Shown here: in pieces, positions 14,632 through 23,844 of the stretch | Layout: the number at the start of each line of letters is the position of its first letter | How positions within the stretch are numbered: position 1 is the first letter of the stretch | Assembly: GCF_007830445.1 (NCBI RefSeq) | Contig: NZ_VLKR01000033.1 | Span: forward strand, 1-62,009 | Length of the DNA stretch: 62,009 nucleotides | From: Sphingobacterium siyangense | Lineage (GTDB): Bacteria > Bacteroidota > Bacteroidia > Sphingobacteriales > Sphingobacteriaceae | Direction: 5' to 3' | Position numbers and translations under genes: made by a program | Notes under the pieces: model-generated | Told to the model about the DNA's origin: nothing | Database searches by the model: none | What the model saw: the letters and a program-made list of their open reading frames with translations, nothing else

Positions 14632-17340
14632 ATGATTAAAATGAACAATAAAACAACAAAGAATCCATTGCACAATATGATCAGTTCCAATGGAATGAAT
14701 GTGGGGACCGTGACCAAGTTACAGGGGGTGGCCAGTCAGGATGAAAAACTTGCCTGCGCGATGTTAGAAACGAGCAGAGAGGGGATTACAGATGAAATGG
14801 CTAAGGAACGTCAACAGAAATTTGGATTAAATGAGGTGAAACATCAAAAGGCCCCAAAGTGGTATGTGCAGCTATTGAAATCTTTTGCCAACCCCTTTAT
14901 ATATATTCTGTTATTGATTGCCACTGTTTCCTTTATCATCGATGTAGGGCTTCCAGAGGTTGGCGAACGAGATTATAAAACAGTTGTTGTGGTGTCCATT
15001 ATGATTTTGGTCAGTGCGCTGCTTCGTTTTGTACAGGAGTATCGAAGTAATGCCGCGGCAGAAAAATTAAAAAGTATGGTCAAAACTACGGCAACAGTAT
15101 TGCGGAAATTTAAAGGGAAAAGAGAGATTCCTATTGTCGAACTGGTGCCGGGAGATATTGTATACCTTTCTGCTGGGGATATGATACCTGCAGATTGCCG
15201 TATTGTTCAGAGTAAGGATCTTTTTGTGAGTGAAAGTATGCTGACTGGAGAGGCGCTTCCGGTAGAGAAGAATTATTTGCCTATCCGGAATGCGGCGGAA
15301 AAATCACCTATTGAACTTTGTAATATTTGTTTTATGGGGACCAATGTTGTTAGTGGATCGGCGATAGCCGTGATTGTAACGACAGGAAGTTACACCTATT
15401 TTGGGAGTATCAGCAAATCGATTACCGGCGAACGTCCCGAAACAAGTTTTGATAAGGGTATAAATAAGGTGAGTTTCTTATTGATCCGTTTTATGCTGGT
15501 CATGGTTCCGCTGATCTTCTTGATCAATGGGTTGATGAAAGGGAACTGGACAGAAGCGCTACTGTTTGCCATTGCTGTCGCTGTAGGTTTAACTCCCGAA
15601 ATGCTGCCCATGATTGTCACCGCTAACCTAGCAAAGGGTGCTGTCAATATGAGCAAGCGTAAAGTCATTGTCAAGCGGTTAAATTCTATCCAGAATATAG
15701 GTGCCATGGATATTCTGTGCACCGACAAAACAGGGACGTTGACATTGGACAAGATCGTCATGGAAAAACATCTTAATGTGTATGGGGTCGAAGATGATGA
15801 GGTGCTCAAATGGGCCTATCTTAATAGTTTTCATCAGACTGGTCTCAAGAATTTGATGGATAAGGCTGTGTTGGAACATGCCGAATTGCACGATTACTTG
15901 AAAGTGGAGGATCAATATCTGAAAATTGACGAGATTCCATTTGATTTTCAGCGGCGACGGATGTCTGTGGTCCTCAAACAGCATAATGGCAAACATCTAC
16001 TGATCTGTAAAGGGGCTGTAGAGGAAATGCTTGAGCTTTGTACACACGCTTTTGATCCGGGAGATGACCGTAGCCTGCATGTCGAAAATGACCGTACTGT
16101 ACCGATGGACGATACGATGCGTAAAATTGTATTGAAAACCTCGAAAAAGATGAATGAGGAGGGATTACGTGTTTTATTGGTTGCCATCCGCGAATTTGAA
16201 GGTGCTCACCCCTTGACCTATGCTGTTGCAGATGAAGCGAAATTGACGTTGACGGGATTTATCGGCTTTTTGGATCCGGCCAAACCCTCTTCACAGCCGG
16301 CCATTGAATCCTTACAAAAATTGGGAATCGGGATCAAAGTGTTGACAGGAGATAATGAGATTATCACACGCAAAATTTGTATGGATGTCGGCATTCCGGT
16401 GGATCGGATTGTCAATGGAAATGAATTAGATAGCATTTCGGACACCGAGTTAAATCAATGTGTTGATGAGGTATCGGTATTTGCAAAGTTGAGCCCTCTT
16501 CAAAAAGTTCGTGTTGTAAAAGCATTGCGGGAAAAAGGACATACGGTTGGCTTTATGGGCGATGGTATCAATGATGCGGCCGCACTTAAGGAGGCAGATG
16601 TGGGTATCAGTGTGGATACGGCTGTTGACATTACCAAAGAAAGTGCAGATATAATTCTGCTGGAAAAGGATCTTATGGTGCTGCGCAAAGGGGTTATTTA
16701 TGGACGTCGAACTTTTGGAAATATCATTAAATATATCAAGATGACGGCAAGCAGCAATTTCGGCAATATGTTCAGTATGCTTGGGGCCAGTTCTTTTCTT
16801 CCCTTTCTACCGATGCTGCCGGTGCATCTGCTTATTCAAAATCTACTCTACGATATATCGCAGGTATCTATTCCTTGGGACAGCATGGATGAGGAATTTA
16901 TCGTCGAGCCAAAGAAATGGGATGCTGGTAGTGTCTCTAAGTTAATGTTATTTATTGGCCCCATAAGTTCATTGTTTGATTTCGCCACTTTTGCGGTATT
17001 GTTTTTCGTGTTCAAGGCCAATACGGTATCGGATCAAACACTCTTTCAGACTGGTTGGTTTGTAGAGGGATTGCTTTCACAAACATTAATTATTCATATG
17101 ATCAGGACTAAGAAAATACCCTTTATTCAAAGCTGGGCTGCTGCACCGGTTGTTGCCTTGACGAGTTTAATTATGATTATTGGGGTCGTTTTGCCGTTTA
17201 CGCCATTTGCCGCTGCCTTAAAAATGGAGGCACTGCCTCTGACTTATTTTCCATGGCTTATCGGCATTTTGGTCTGCTATTGTTTACTTACACAGTGGGT
17301 CAAAAATTGGTTTATCCAAAAATTTCATACCTGGTTATAG
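14632..17340 (+). CDS. mgtA: Magnesium-translocating P-type ATPase
   Basis: This is a 902-residue class IIIB P-type ATPase. It has the TGEALPVEK actuator motif, the phosphorylation site D365-K-T-G-T, the VLTGDNEI and GDGINDAAALKEADVGISVDTAVDITKESADIILLEKDL hinge signature (split here for description) and about ten membrane helices. The DVGISVD-AVD-K-SADIILLEKDL pattern is that of MgtA/MgtB magnesium importers rather than calcium or heavy-metal pumps. It sits in the inner membrane and takes up Mg2+ with ATP. It follows mgtC by 64 bases and is probably co-regulated with it. Start: MIKMNNK; the methionine three codons later is also possible. Confidence 0.93.
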   Translation: MIKMNNKTTKNPLHNMISSNGMNVGTVTKLQGVASQDEKLACAMLETSREGITDEMAKERQQKFGLNEVKHQKAPKWYVQLLKSFANPFIYILLLIATVSFIIDVGLPEVGERDYKTVVVVSIMILVSALLRFVQEYRSNAAAEKLKSMVKTTATVLRKFKGKREIPIVELVPGDIVYLSAGDMIPADCRIVQSKDLFVSESMLTGEALPVEKNYLPIRNAAEKSPIELCNICFMGTNVVSGSAIAVIVTTGSYTYFGSISKSITGERPETSFDKGINKVSFLLIRFMLVMVPLIFLINGLMKGNWTEALLFAIAVAVGLTPEMLPMIVTANLAKGAVNMSKRKVIVKRLNSIQNIGAMDILCTDKTGTLTLDKIVMEKHLNVYGVEDDEVLKWAYLNSFHQTGLKNLMDKAVLEHAELHDYLKVEDQYLKIDEIPFDFQRRRMSVVLKQHNGKHLLICKGAVEEMLELCTHAFDPGDDRSLHVENDRTVPMDDTMRKIVLKTSKKMNEEGLRVLLVAIREFEGAHPLTYAVADEAKLTLTGFIGFLDPAKPSSQPAIESLQKLGIGIKVLTGDNEIITRKICMDVGIPVDRIVNGNELDSISDTELNQCVDEVSVFAKLSPLQKVRVVKALREKGHTVGFMGDGINDAAALKEADVGISVDTAVDITKESADIILLEKDLMVLRKGVIYGRRTFGNIIKYIKMTASSNFGNMFSMLGASSFLPFLPMLPVHLLIQNLLYDISQVSIPWDSMDEEFIVEPKKWDAGSVSKLMLFIGPISSLFDFATFAVLFFVFKANTVSDQTLFQTGWFVEGLLSQTLIIHMIRTKKIPFIQSWAAAPVVALTSLIMIIGVVLPFTPFAAALKMEALPLTYFPWLIGILVCYCLLTQWVKNWFIQKFHTWL

Positions 17341-17408
17341 TTTTAAATTATTGGAGTAAAATGCTGAAATTCATCAACAATAATGTTAATTTTAGACAAA
17401 TTACTCCA

Positions 17409-19163
17409 ATGAAACTTATAACATATACCCTTGCTATCGCTGGATTGGGCCTGATGGCTTCCTGTGGATCGGGAACTCATAACAGACAATCTGCTGCTGA
17501 TACTGCTGTGAATGAAAAGTTTAAATCGTATGAGGACCGCTTTATTCAGCAGCTTTGGAAAGAAAATCCGGAATGGGCTACCCAAGTAGGGTTCCATCAG
17601 TATGATTCCTTGTTGACAATTCCGGATGCCAATACGCGAAAACTACGTATGGAGTTTTCAAAGCGACATTTGGACAGCCTCAAAAGTTTTGATCTGAGCA
17701 CCTTGAATCTTTCTCAGCAAACAGATTATCATCTGATTCAAAACTATCTTGAATCCAATGTGTGGTCTATTGAGAAAGAGCGCGCGTATGAGTGGAATCC
17801 TTCTTCGTACAATGTTGGGGGGACGATCGCTTTTATGCTTGCTGAGAATTATGCACCATTATCGACCCGACTTAAAGCTATTTATCAACGTTTGACGAAG
17901 ATTCCAGCCTATTATGAGGCCGCGAAAGGACAGCTTAAAAATCCGGCCTTGGTATTGACCGATTTGGCAATTCAACAGAATTTGGGCGGTTTATCTGTTT
18001 TTGAAAGCGATTTACGGGATTCACTGAAAAAATCCGATCTGCCGGCTTCAGAAAAGGAGGCCATCCAGAAGGCTTCGCAACAAGCTATTGCGGCGATCAA
18101 CGGATATGTTCAATTTTTAAAAGTGACACCTAATCCTTCTCCGCGAAGTTTTAGATTAGGAAAAGAACTTTACGACAAGAAATTTGATTTCGATATCCAA
18201 TCGGGTTCAACGGCAGAACAGATTTATCAGGCTGCTCTAGCAAGAAAAAGCTATTTACATGGTGAGATGTATAAAATCAGCAAAGAGCTGTGGCCTAAAT
18301 ATTTTGGAAAATCATCCTTGCCGTCAGATAGTTTGCTTGTCATTCGAAAGATGATCGACACCCTGTCTGTCAAACATGTTAAAGCAGAAGAGTTTCAATC
18401 CGCTATCGAAGCACAGATACCGAAGCTGGTTGCGTTTGTCAAACAAAAGGATTTATTGTACATCGATGATAGCAAGCCGCTTGTGGTGCGCAAAGAGCCT
18501 GCTTATATGGCTGGTGTTGCGGGAGCTTCAATCAGTGCACCTGGTCCATACGATAAAGGTGGGAATACCTATTACAATGTGGGCAGTCTAACAGGCTGGA
18601 CCAAAGAGGCAACGGAGAGTTACCTCCGGGAGTATAACCATTATATCTTGCAAATACTCAATATCCACGAAGCTATTCCGGGCCATTATACCCAATTGGT
18701 GTATGCAAACCAATCGCCGAGTCTCATCAAGAGTATTTTAGGTAATGGTGCAATGATTGAGGGCTGGGCTGTCTATACCGAACAAATGATGCTCGAAAAT
18801 GGTTACGGTGACAATGCTCCTGAAATGTGGTTGATGTGGTACAAATGGCATCTGCGTACCGTTTGTAATGCTATACTCGATTATAGCGTCCATGTGAAAA
18901 ATATGAGTGAAAAAGACGCCATGCATTTGTTGGTTGATGAGGCGTTTCAACAACAGGCCGAAGCAGCCGGTAAATGGAAACGTGTGTCTGTGAGCAGTGT
19001 GCAGCTGACGTCTTACTTTACGGGATATAAAGAAATTTATGACCTTAGGGAAGCTGTTAAACAAAAAGAAGGGAAACAGTTTAATTTGAAGGCGTTCAAT
19101 GAAAAATTCCTGAGTTTTGGTAATTCACCCGTGAAGTATATTCGGGAAATGATGTTAAAATAA
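17409..19163 (+). CDS. DUF885 family lipoprotein, probable zinc peptidase-like enzyme
   Basis: This 584-residue protein begins with a lipoprotein signal (MKLITYTLAIAGLGLMASC), so it is anchored in the envelope. The family motif H420-E-x-x-x-G-H426 (HEAIPGH) followed by EGWAVYTEQM resembles the zinc site of gluzincin peptidases, and DUF885 proteins are placed near that group, although substrates are unknown. The length is as expected. I use the ATG at 17409: the frame is open upstream into mgtA but the lipoprotein signal marks the start. The gap to mgtA is 68 bases. A strong hairpin lies after its stop. Confidence 0.85.
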   Translation: MKLITYTLAIAGLGLMASCGSGTHNRQSAADTAVNEKFKSYEDRFIQQLWKENPEWATQVGFHQYDSLLTIPDANTRKLRMEFSKRHLDSLKSFDLSTLNLSQQTDYHLIQNYLESNVWSIEKERAYEWNPSSYNVGGTIAFMLAENYAPLSTRLKAIYQRLTKIPAYYEAAKGQLKNPALVLTDLAIQQNLGGLSVFESDLRDSLKKSDLPASEKEAIQKASQQAIAAINGYVQFLKVTPNPSPRSFRLGKELYDKKFDFDIQSGSTAEQIYQAALARKSYLHGEMYKISKELWPKYFGKSSLPSDSLLVIRKMIDTLSVKHVKAEEFQSAIEAQIPKLVAFVKQKDLLYIDDSKPLVVRKEPAYMAGVAGASISAPGPYDKGGNTYYNVGSLTGWTKEATESYLREYNHYILQILNIHEAIPGHYTQLVYANQSPSLIKSILGNGAMIEGWAVYTEQMMLENGYGDNAPEMWLMWYKWHLRTVCNAILDYSVHVKNMSEKDAMHLLVDEAFQQQAEAAGKWKRVSVSSVQLTSYFTGYKEIYDLREAVKQKEGKQFNLKAFNEKFLSFGNSPVKYIREMMLK

Positions 19164-19184
19164 TTATAAGGAATTCGAGCAATG

Positions 19185-19212
19185 ATAAAGCCACTCAGAG
19201 GAGTGGCTTTAT
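19185..19212. terminator. Bidirectional terminator hairpin between DUF885 and the GlxA-type regulator
   Basis: ATAAAGCCACTC (19185-19196) and GAGTGGCTTTAT (19201-19212) form a perfect 12-bp stem with loop AGAG, between two converging genes. The T-rich end of the stem can act as the T-tract in both directions. Confidence 0.75.
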
Positions 19213-19225
19213 TGTTTATCACAGT

Positions 19226-20215
19226 TTATTGCTCAATGGCGACATCAGCAGTTACCTTGGCAAATTTGTTTCGATAATCTATTGGTGTAAGGCCTGTAAT
19301 TTTTCGAAAAATATCCCGAAAGGCTTTTGTGTCGGTATAGCCTACATCAAACATCACCTCGGAAACGTTTTTTCGTGATGCTTCGAAGAATTTTTTTGCA
19401 GCTTCGATGCGTACGCGTTGCAGGTATTCGACAGGCGTGTTGTTGGTTGCTTCTTTGAATCTCCGTTCAAATGTTCGCCGCCCAATATTGACATGATTGG
19501 CCAGTTCTTCGACTGTAATTTTCTCCTCGTACTTCTTCTCGATATAGTCTTGAGCTTGTTGGATATCCAGATCAGCATGATTACGTTGGCCTCTGAATAT
19601 GGCGAATTGCGATTGATTATCCCGGCTGATATCCAGCGCAAAATATTTGGCTATGAGTACGGCTGTTTCCCTGTCGGAATACTTTTCCACTAAATAGAGT
19701 ATCAGATTCCATAAGCTGCTCGCGCCACCACTGCTGTAGATATTTTCATGTTCAGTGATCACAGCGCCATCCTCAATTTCAATGTGGGGGTATTTTTCCT
19801 TGAACTCTTCGATATGTGCCCAGTGTGTCGAACATTTTTTTCCATCTAAAAGACCTGTCTCAGCGAGCAGGAAAGCACCCACGCATAGACTGGCAAGACT
19901 AGCCCCTTTGTGGTACAGTTTTGTGAAATAAGGGATCGCTTCGGCATTATCACATATTCCTTTTTCTATGTTGCCAAAAATAGGCGGTATGATAAGCAGA
20001 TCTGTTTTCTGAACGTCCTGTAATAGCCGGTTTGTCTTGATGGTATACTCCCCACTATTGGCCGGAACGTAAGTCGTTAAACCTACATATTCGACTTCAA
20101 AAATAGGCTGTTTTCCAAAGGCCGTTAGAAATTCATTGGCCGTATGAAAGGTTCTGAACGCAGGGGTAATACCTTCTATAGTGCCGTATTCGGGAACAAA
20201 AACAGAGATTTGCAT
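19226..20215 (-). CDS. GlxA-type AraC family transcriptional regulator with DJ-1/PfpI domain
   Basis: This 329-residue protein has an N-terminal DJ-1/PfpI-like domain (about 1-180) with SLCVGAFLLAETGLLDGKKCSTHW-type nucleophile elbow (C112 region) and a C-terminal AraC double helix-turn-helix (about 225-318; GRRTFERRFKEAT, VSEVMFDVGYTDTKAFRDIFRKITG). This is the GlxA layout, in which the amidotransferase-like domain acts as a sensor. It is divergent from the DoxX-like/SRPBCC/VOC/amidinotransferase genes, with a 135-base shared upstream region, and may regulate them. Cytosolic. Confidence 0.9.
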   Translation of the reverse strand: MQISVFVPEYGTIEGITPAFRTFHTANEFLTAFGKQPIFEVEYVGLTTYVPANSGEYTIKTNRLLQDVQKTDLLIIPPIFGNIEKGICDNAEAIPYFTKLYHKGASLASLCVGAFLLAETGLLDGKKCSTHWAHIEEFKEKYPHIEIEDGAVITEHENIYSSGGASSLWNLILYLVEKYSDRETAVLIAKYFALDISRDNQSQFAIFRGQRNHADLDIQQAQDYIEKKYEEKITVEELANHVNIGRRTFERRFKEATNNTPVEYLQRVRIEAAKKFFEASRKNVSEVMFDVGYTDTKAFRDIFRKITGLTPIDYRNKFAKVTADVAIEQ

Positions 20216-20350
20216 ATCATTTTTGGTTTATGATATAAAGGTACAAATAGTTTTTGTCGTAATCTACCCCTAAAGTTGTCGTCTTTGCAACAGCCGCAAT
20301 GTTGTGATCCTTTGCATCTTTGTTATATCAATATAAACAACAGAAAAACG

Positions 20351-20773
20351 ATGAAAAAGAACAAAATTGCTTTTTGGATAGCAACGGTATTTATAGTTCT
20401 CTGGGAAGGACTGATGCCACTTGGAACACTGTTATTTGCGCCGCAATATATCAATGCGGGCACAAAACCATTGGGATATCCCGACTATTTTGCCTATGCT
20501 TTAATTATCTGTAAGCTGTTGGGCGTTATTGCAATTGCAGTACCGCAGGTTCCGACCAAATTAAAAGAATGGGCCTATGCTGGATTGACATTCAATTTAA
20601 TATTTGCTTTTATTAGTCACGCATGTGTTGACAAAAATGCAGCATTTATGGTGATGCCCATTTTAGTATTGGGGATACTTGCTGTTTCTTATTTCTATCA
20701 GGCGAAGATTACTCGTTTAAGCAACAAAGAGACAGCTGGTACAGGAGCATATCATCAGACTTCAGTAGTGTAG
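20351..20773 (+). CDS. DoxX-like small membrane protein
   Basis: This 140-residue protein has four membrane helices: a first one in IAFWIATVFIVLWEGLMPL, then around YFAYALIICKLLGVIAIAV, WAYAGLTFNLIFAFISH and FMVMPILVLGILAVSYFY. This is the layout of DoxX_2 family proteins, which often sit in stress operons with SRPBCC and VOC genes, as here. No enzymatic function is established. The start at 20351 is chosen because upstream codons in the frame lack family resemblance and fall in the shared regulatory region with the GlxA-type gene. Confidence 0.8.
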   Translation: MKKNKIAFWIATVFIVLWEGLMPLGTLLFAPQYINAGTKPLGYPDYFAYALIICKLLGVIAIAVPQVPTKLKEWAYAGLTFNLIFAFISHACVDKNAAFMVMPILVLGILAVSYFYQAKITRLSNKETAGTGAYHQTSVV

Positions 20774-20867
20774 CAAGTTTACCGGATTGTATTGGACTGA
20801 AAGAATGTACTGATAGCGAGTAAAACAAAAAAAAAGAAATGGTTATTCACTTATAAACAATATAGTT

Positions 20868-21317
20868 ATGAAAACGAATCATATTTCATTACATCGAATT
20901 ATTCAGGCAAGTCCTGAAAAGGTATTCCGTGCTTTCGCAGATCCGATAGCACATGCCAGCTGGCTACCTCCTTATGGTTTTGTCTGTACAGTACAGCAAA
21001 TGGATTTTAAAGTAGGCGGAAGTTTCAAAATGACTTTCATTAATTTTAGTACCGGTCATAGCCATTCTTTTGGTGGTGAGTACCTTGAGATTGAGCAAGA
21101 TACCTTTATCAAGTACGTGGATCGATTTGATGATCCCAATTTACCGGGTGAAATGACTACGACTGTTTCCTTGCGTAAAGTGATCTGTGGTACAGAGCTT
21201 AAGATTGAACAGACTGGAATTCCTGAGGTTATTCCTGCCGAGATGTGCTACCTTGGATGGCAAGAGTCGTTGGAAAAAATGAGAAAACTTGTAGAGCCTG
21301 AAATACCGGATGCATAG
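20868..21317 (+). CDS. SRPBCC (AHSA1/START) domain protein
   Basis: The product is 149 residues of the SRPBCC fold. It starts ISLHRIIQASPEKVFRAFADP and contains W-L-P-P-YGF and a VGGSFKMTF strand, the usual pattern of the AHSA1/Aha1-like subgroup, and ends with the long C-terminal helix (GWQESLEKMRKLVE). These proteins bind hydrophobic ligands in a helix-grip cavity; members with sigma-factor or AraC neighbours are common stress-linked proteins of unknown ligand. It lies 94 bases after the DoxX-like gene and 9 bases before the VOC gene. Confidence 0.87.
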   Translation: MKTNHISLHRIIQASPEKVFRAFADPIAHASWLPPYGFVCTVQQMDFKVGGSFKMTFINFSTGHSHSFGGEYLEIEQDTFIKYVDRFDDPNLPGEMTTTVSLRKVICGTELKIEQTGIPEVIPAEMCYLGWQESLEKMRKLVEPEIPDA

Positions 21318-21326
21318 CCAATTGAT

Positions 21327-21728
21327 ATGATGTTAGTTCAGCCAATGGAACGCTTGCAAAGCGGAATTTTCATTACATTCTCAGGAAATTGTAGAGCGGC
21401 ACTTACGTTTTATCAGACCTGTTTTGGGGGAACGTTACATTTTGATATGTTCGACGAACCCTTGCAGGGCTGTGCTGAAATGCCTGTAGTGAGTGCCACT
21501 CTTATTTCCGGACGTATCGCAATTTACGGCTCTGATTTGGTGCACAACGAGGGACGGAGAGTAGGAAACTACGTCGCTGTGTTTTTGCCCTGTCGGGATA
21601 TTTCCGAGCGTGGGGAATTGATTGAAAGACTTACATCCCAACAAAAAAGAAGAATAGATTTTGATAAGCAGCAGAAATTTATTGAAGTAACTGATTTGTT
21701 CAATGTGCGCTGGGTTCTAGGAATTTAG
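21327..21728 (+). CDS. VOC superfamily (PhnB/glyoxalase-like) protein
   Basis: This 133-residue protein shows the VOC start FSGNCRAALTFYQTCFGGTLHF and the later VFLPC, E-R-G-E-L segment of PhnB-like proteins. It is a single module of the beta-alpha-beta-beta-beta fold used by glyoxalases and antibiotic-binding proteins. Metal-ligand residues are not conserved clearly, so catalysis is uncertain. It follows the SRPBCC gene by 9 bases and is almost certainly co-transcribed. The start MMLVQPM is used; alternative methionines at residues 2 and 7 are possible. Confidence 0.8.
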   Translation: MMLVQPMERLQSGIFITFSGNCRAALTFYQTCFGGTLHFDMFDEPLQGCAEMPVVSATLISGRIAIYGSDLVHNEGRRVGNYVAVFLPCRDISERGELIERLTSQQKRRIDFDKQQKFIEVTDLFNVRWVLGI

Positions 21729-21793
21729 GTTCGGCTTCCTATACATTTGTTTTTTTTGATAAAAAAAAGCAAATTGGACTTAAAATCAGTGCT

Positions 21794-22765
21794 ATGATCT
21801 TTGTAGAAAATGAGTTTGCCCCTTTAAAGAAAGTTATTCTTACGGTTTCTGAATTTGGCTTTCCGGAAATGATGAAGGTTGAAGATCTTCGGTTTTTATC
21901 TTCCACTGCGCTGGAGGGTGACGATGCCAATGCCGGAAAAGATTTTGGAGAAGTGTATCCCGAATTGCAAAAGGCATGGGAACAAGAGCGCCATAATTTT
22001 GCTTTGCTGTTGGAGAAATATGGCGTTGAAGTGTTGCGGCCACGTAACCTAACAACACTTGAAAAAGTGTCCGGAGGAGAACACGGTTATTCTAATTTCT
22101 TTGTCCGTGACCCATTTTTCACCATCGGAAATGCCGTTATTGAGGGGTCAATCCGTTTTATGCAGCGGCGCAATGAAATATGGCCCATTCGCGATCTGTT
22201 GGAACGTGAAGTTTATCAAAGTGACTGCCTTTATGTGGCAGCGCCAAGACCCGCCATGGCGGAGCAGGAGGAATTGGCCTTATGGCATGGCCCTTTTCTA
22301 GAAGGAGGCGACATCCTGGTATACGGTAAACATATTTTTGTCGGCAACTCTGGGCTTTCTTCAAACAGCCTAGGGATTAAGTGGCTCTCTAAACTATTAC
22401 AGCCTTATGGTTATCAGGTTGAAGAAGTGAAACTTCATCCCAATATACTTCATTTGGACTGTGCACTAGGACTGATCCGCGAAGGATTGATGATCGTTTG
22501 TGAGGAAGCGCTACCCTATGGGATACCCCAAAAACTGAAAACATGGGACAAAATTGTGGTCAATTTGAAGGAGGCTAGCTTGCTAGCAACGAATGGTCTG
22601 CCTATTAATCCGACAGTCTATGTGACAGATCCTGTTTTTGGCTATATTGGAGATAAGCTCTCCGCTTGTGGTGTCCATGTTGAATACGTTGATTTCCAGA
22701 TCAGCCGTAGCTTTGGCGGATCCTTTCGATGTAGTACACAGCCATTATTGCGAAGTTTTCAGTAG
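21794..22765 (+). CDS. Amidinotransferase / dimethylarginine dimethylaminohydrolase family enzyme
   Basis: This 323-residue protein has the pentein fold of guanidino-modifying enzymes. The visible catalytic set is E170-G-G-D173 (FLEGGDI), H220 (HLDCAL) and C313 near the C-terminus (GGSFRCSTQPL). This set fits arginine deiminases, DDAH and glycine/inosamine amidinotransferases. It probably hydrolyses or transfers the amidino group of an arginine-like compound in the cytosol; which one cannot be read from sequence. It is 65 bases after the VOC gene and may end that transcription unit. Confidence 0.88.
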   Translation: MIFVENEFAPLKKVILTVSEFGFPEMMKVEDLRFLSSTALEGDDANAGKDFGEVYPELQKAWEQERHNFALLLEKYGVEVLRPRNLTTLEKVSGGEHGYSNFFVRDPFFTIGNAVIEGSIRFMQRRNEIWPIRDLLEREVYQSDCLYVAAPRPAMAEQEELALWHGPFLEGGDILVYGKHIFVGNSGLSSNSLGIKWLSKLLQPYGYQVEEVKLHPNILHLDCALGLIREGLMIVCEEALPYGIPQKLKTWDKIVVNLKEASLLATNGLPINPTVYVTDPVFGYIGDKLSACGVHVEYVDFQISRSFGGSFRCSTQPLLRSFQ

Positions 22766-22959
22766 ATCTTTTAATGCTATCTAACCCGCTTGGAGACTCA
22801 TCTTTTTAGGGTATTTGTCCAAAAGCAAAAACAGTTTTTTTGTCTGCAGATGTGTCTATTGGAAGCTTTTCATTTTCGTTTGTTTTTAACTTTTACTATC
22901 TTGATGTAACATATCCTTGTTTTGGTATACTAACATATTATTAACAGTTAAAATAAATT

Positions 22960-23844
22960 ATGAATTTATCCATAGAGACACTTAGTAAGACCTATTCTAA
23001 TGGAGTAAAAGCTTTAGATGGCGTAAACTTAGAAATTAAGCCCGGGATGTTTGGTTTACTGGGACCAAATGGTGCTGGCAAGTCTTCTTTAATGCGGACA
23101 ATTGCGACACTTCAGAAACCCGACAGTGGCCGTATTACTTTTGGTGATATTGATGTACTCAAAAATCAGCTCGATTTGCGGAAAGTTTTGGGTTATTTGC
23201 CACAGGAATTTGGTGTTTATCCCAATCTCTCTGCATCAGATATGCTGCAATATTTTGCAAAGCTTAAAGGAATTAAATCGAAAGCTGATCGGGATGCCAT
23301 TATCAACCGTGTTCTTGAGGTTACCAATCTTTGGGACGTACGCAATAAAAGCGTAAGTGGTTACTCGGGCGGGATGAAGCAACGTTTTGGTATTGCGCAA
23401 TTGTTGCTGAATGATCCCAAGTTAATCATTGTAGATGAACCGACTGCAGGGCTTGACCCCGCGGAAAGACATCGCTTTTTGAACGTTCTACGAGAAATAG
23501 GTACAGATCATACCGTCATTTTTTCTACGCATATTGTGGATGATGTGCGTGAACTGTGTCATGAGTTGGCCATTTTGAATGGGGGAAAGATTCTTTTGAG
23601 AGGCACTCCTAAAGAATCCATCGATCAATTGGATGGTAAAATCTGGGTACGTATCATCAGTCGGGATCAACTGGATGAGTATACACAAAAATATAACGTT
23701 ATTTCAACCAATTACAATCAGGACAACACACTCAATATTCGGGTGTACAGCGATGTGCGTCCCGATGAATCATTTGTGAACGCTCAAGGCCAATTGGAGG
23801 ATGTCTATTTTGTAGCGCTAAAAAATGATCAACGCCATGTTTAA
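22960..23844 (+). CDS. ABC transporter ATP-binding protein
   Basis: This 294-residue ATPase has Walker A GPNGAGKSS (35-43), a Q-loop (LPQEFGVYP), the signature SGYSGGMKQR, Walker B LIIVDEPTAGLD and the switch histidine in FSTHIVDD. It resembles ATPases of ABC-2 type exporters and of the gliding/peptidase-linked transporters of Bacteroidota. It partners the next gene, whose start lies inside its last 20 bases, so translation is coupled. Substrate unknown. A 194-base gap upstream holds no gene and no clear promoter box. Confidence 0.92.
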   Translation: MNLSIETLSKTYSNGVKALDGVNLEIKPGMFGLLGPNGAGKSSLMRTIATLQKPDSGRITFGDIDVLKNQLDLRKVLGYLPQEFGVYPNLSASDMLQYFAKLKGIKSKADRDAIINRVLEVTNLWDVRNKSVSGYSGGMKQRFGIAQLLLNDPKLIIVDEPTAGLDPAERHRFLNVLREIGTDHTVIFSTHIVDDVRELCHELAILNGGKILLRGTPKESIDQLDGKIWVRIISRDQLDEYTQKYNVISTNYNQDNTLNIRVYSDVRPDESFVNAQGQLEDVYFVALKNDQRHV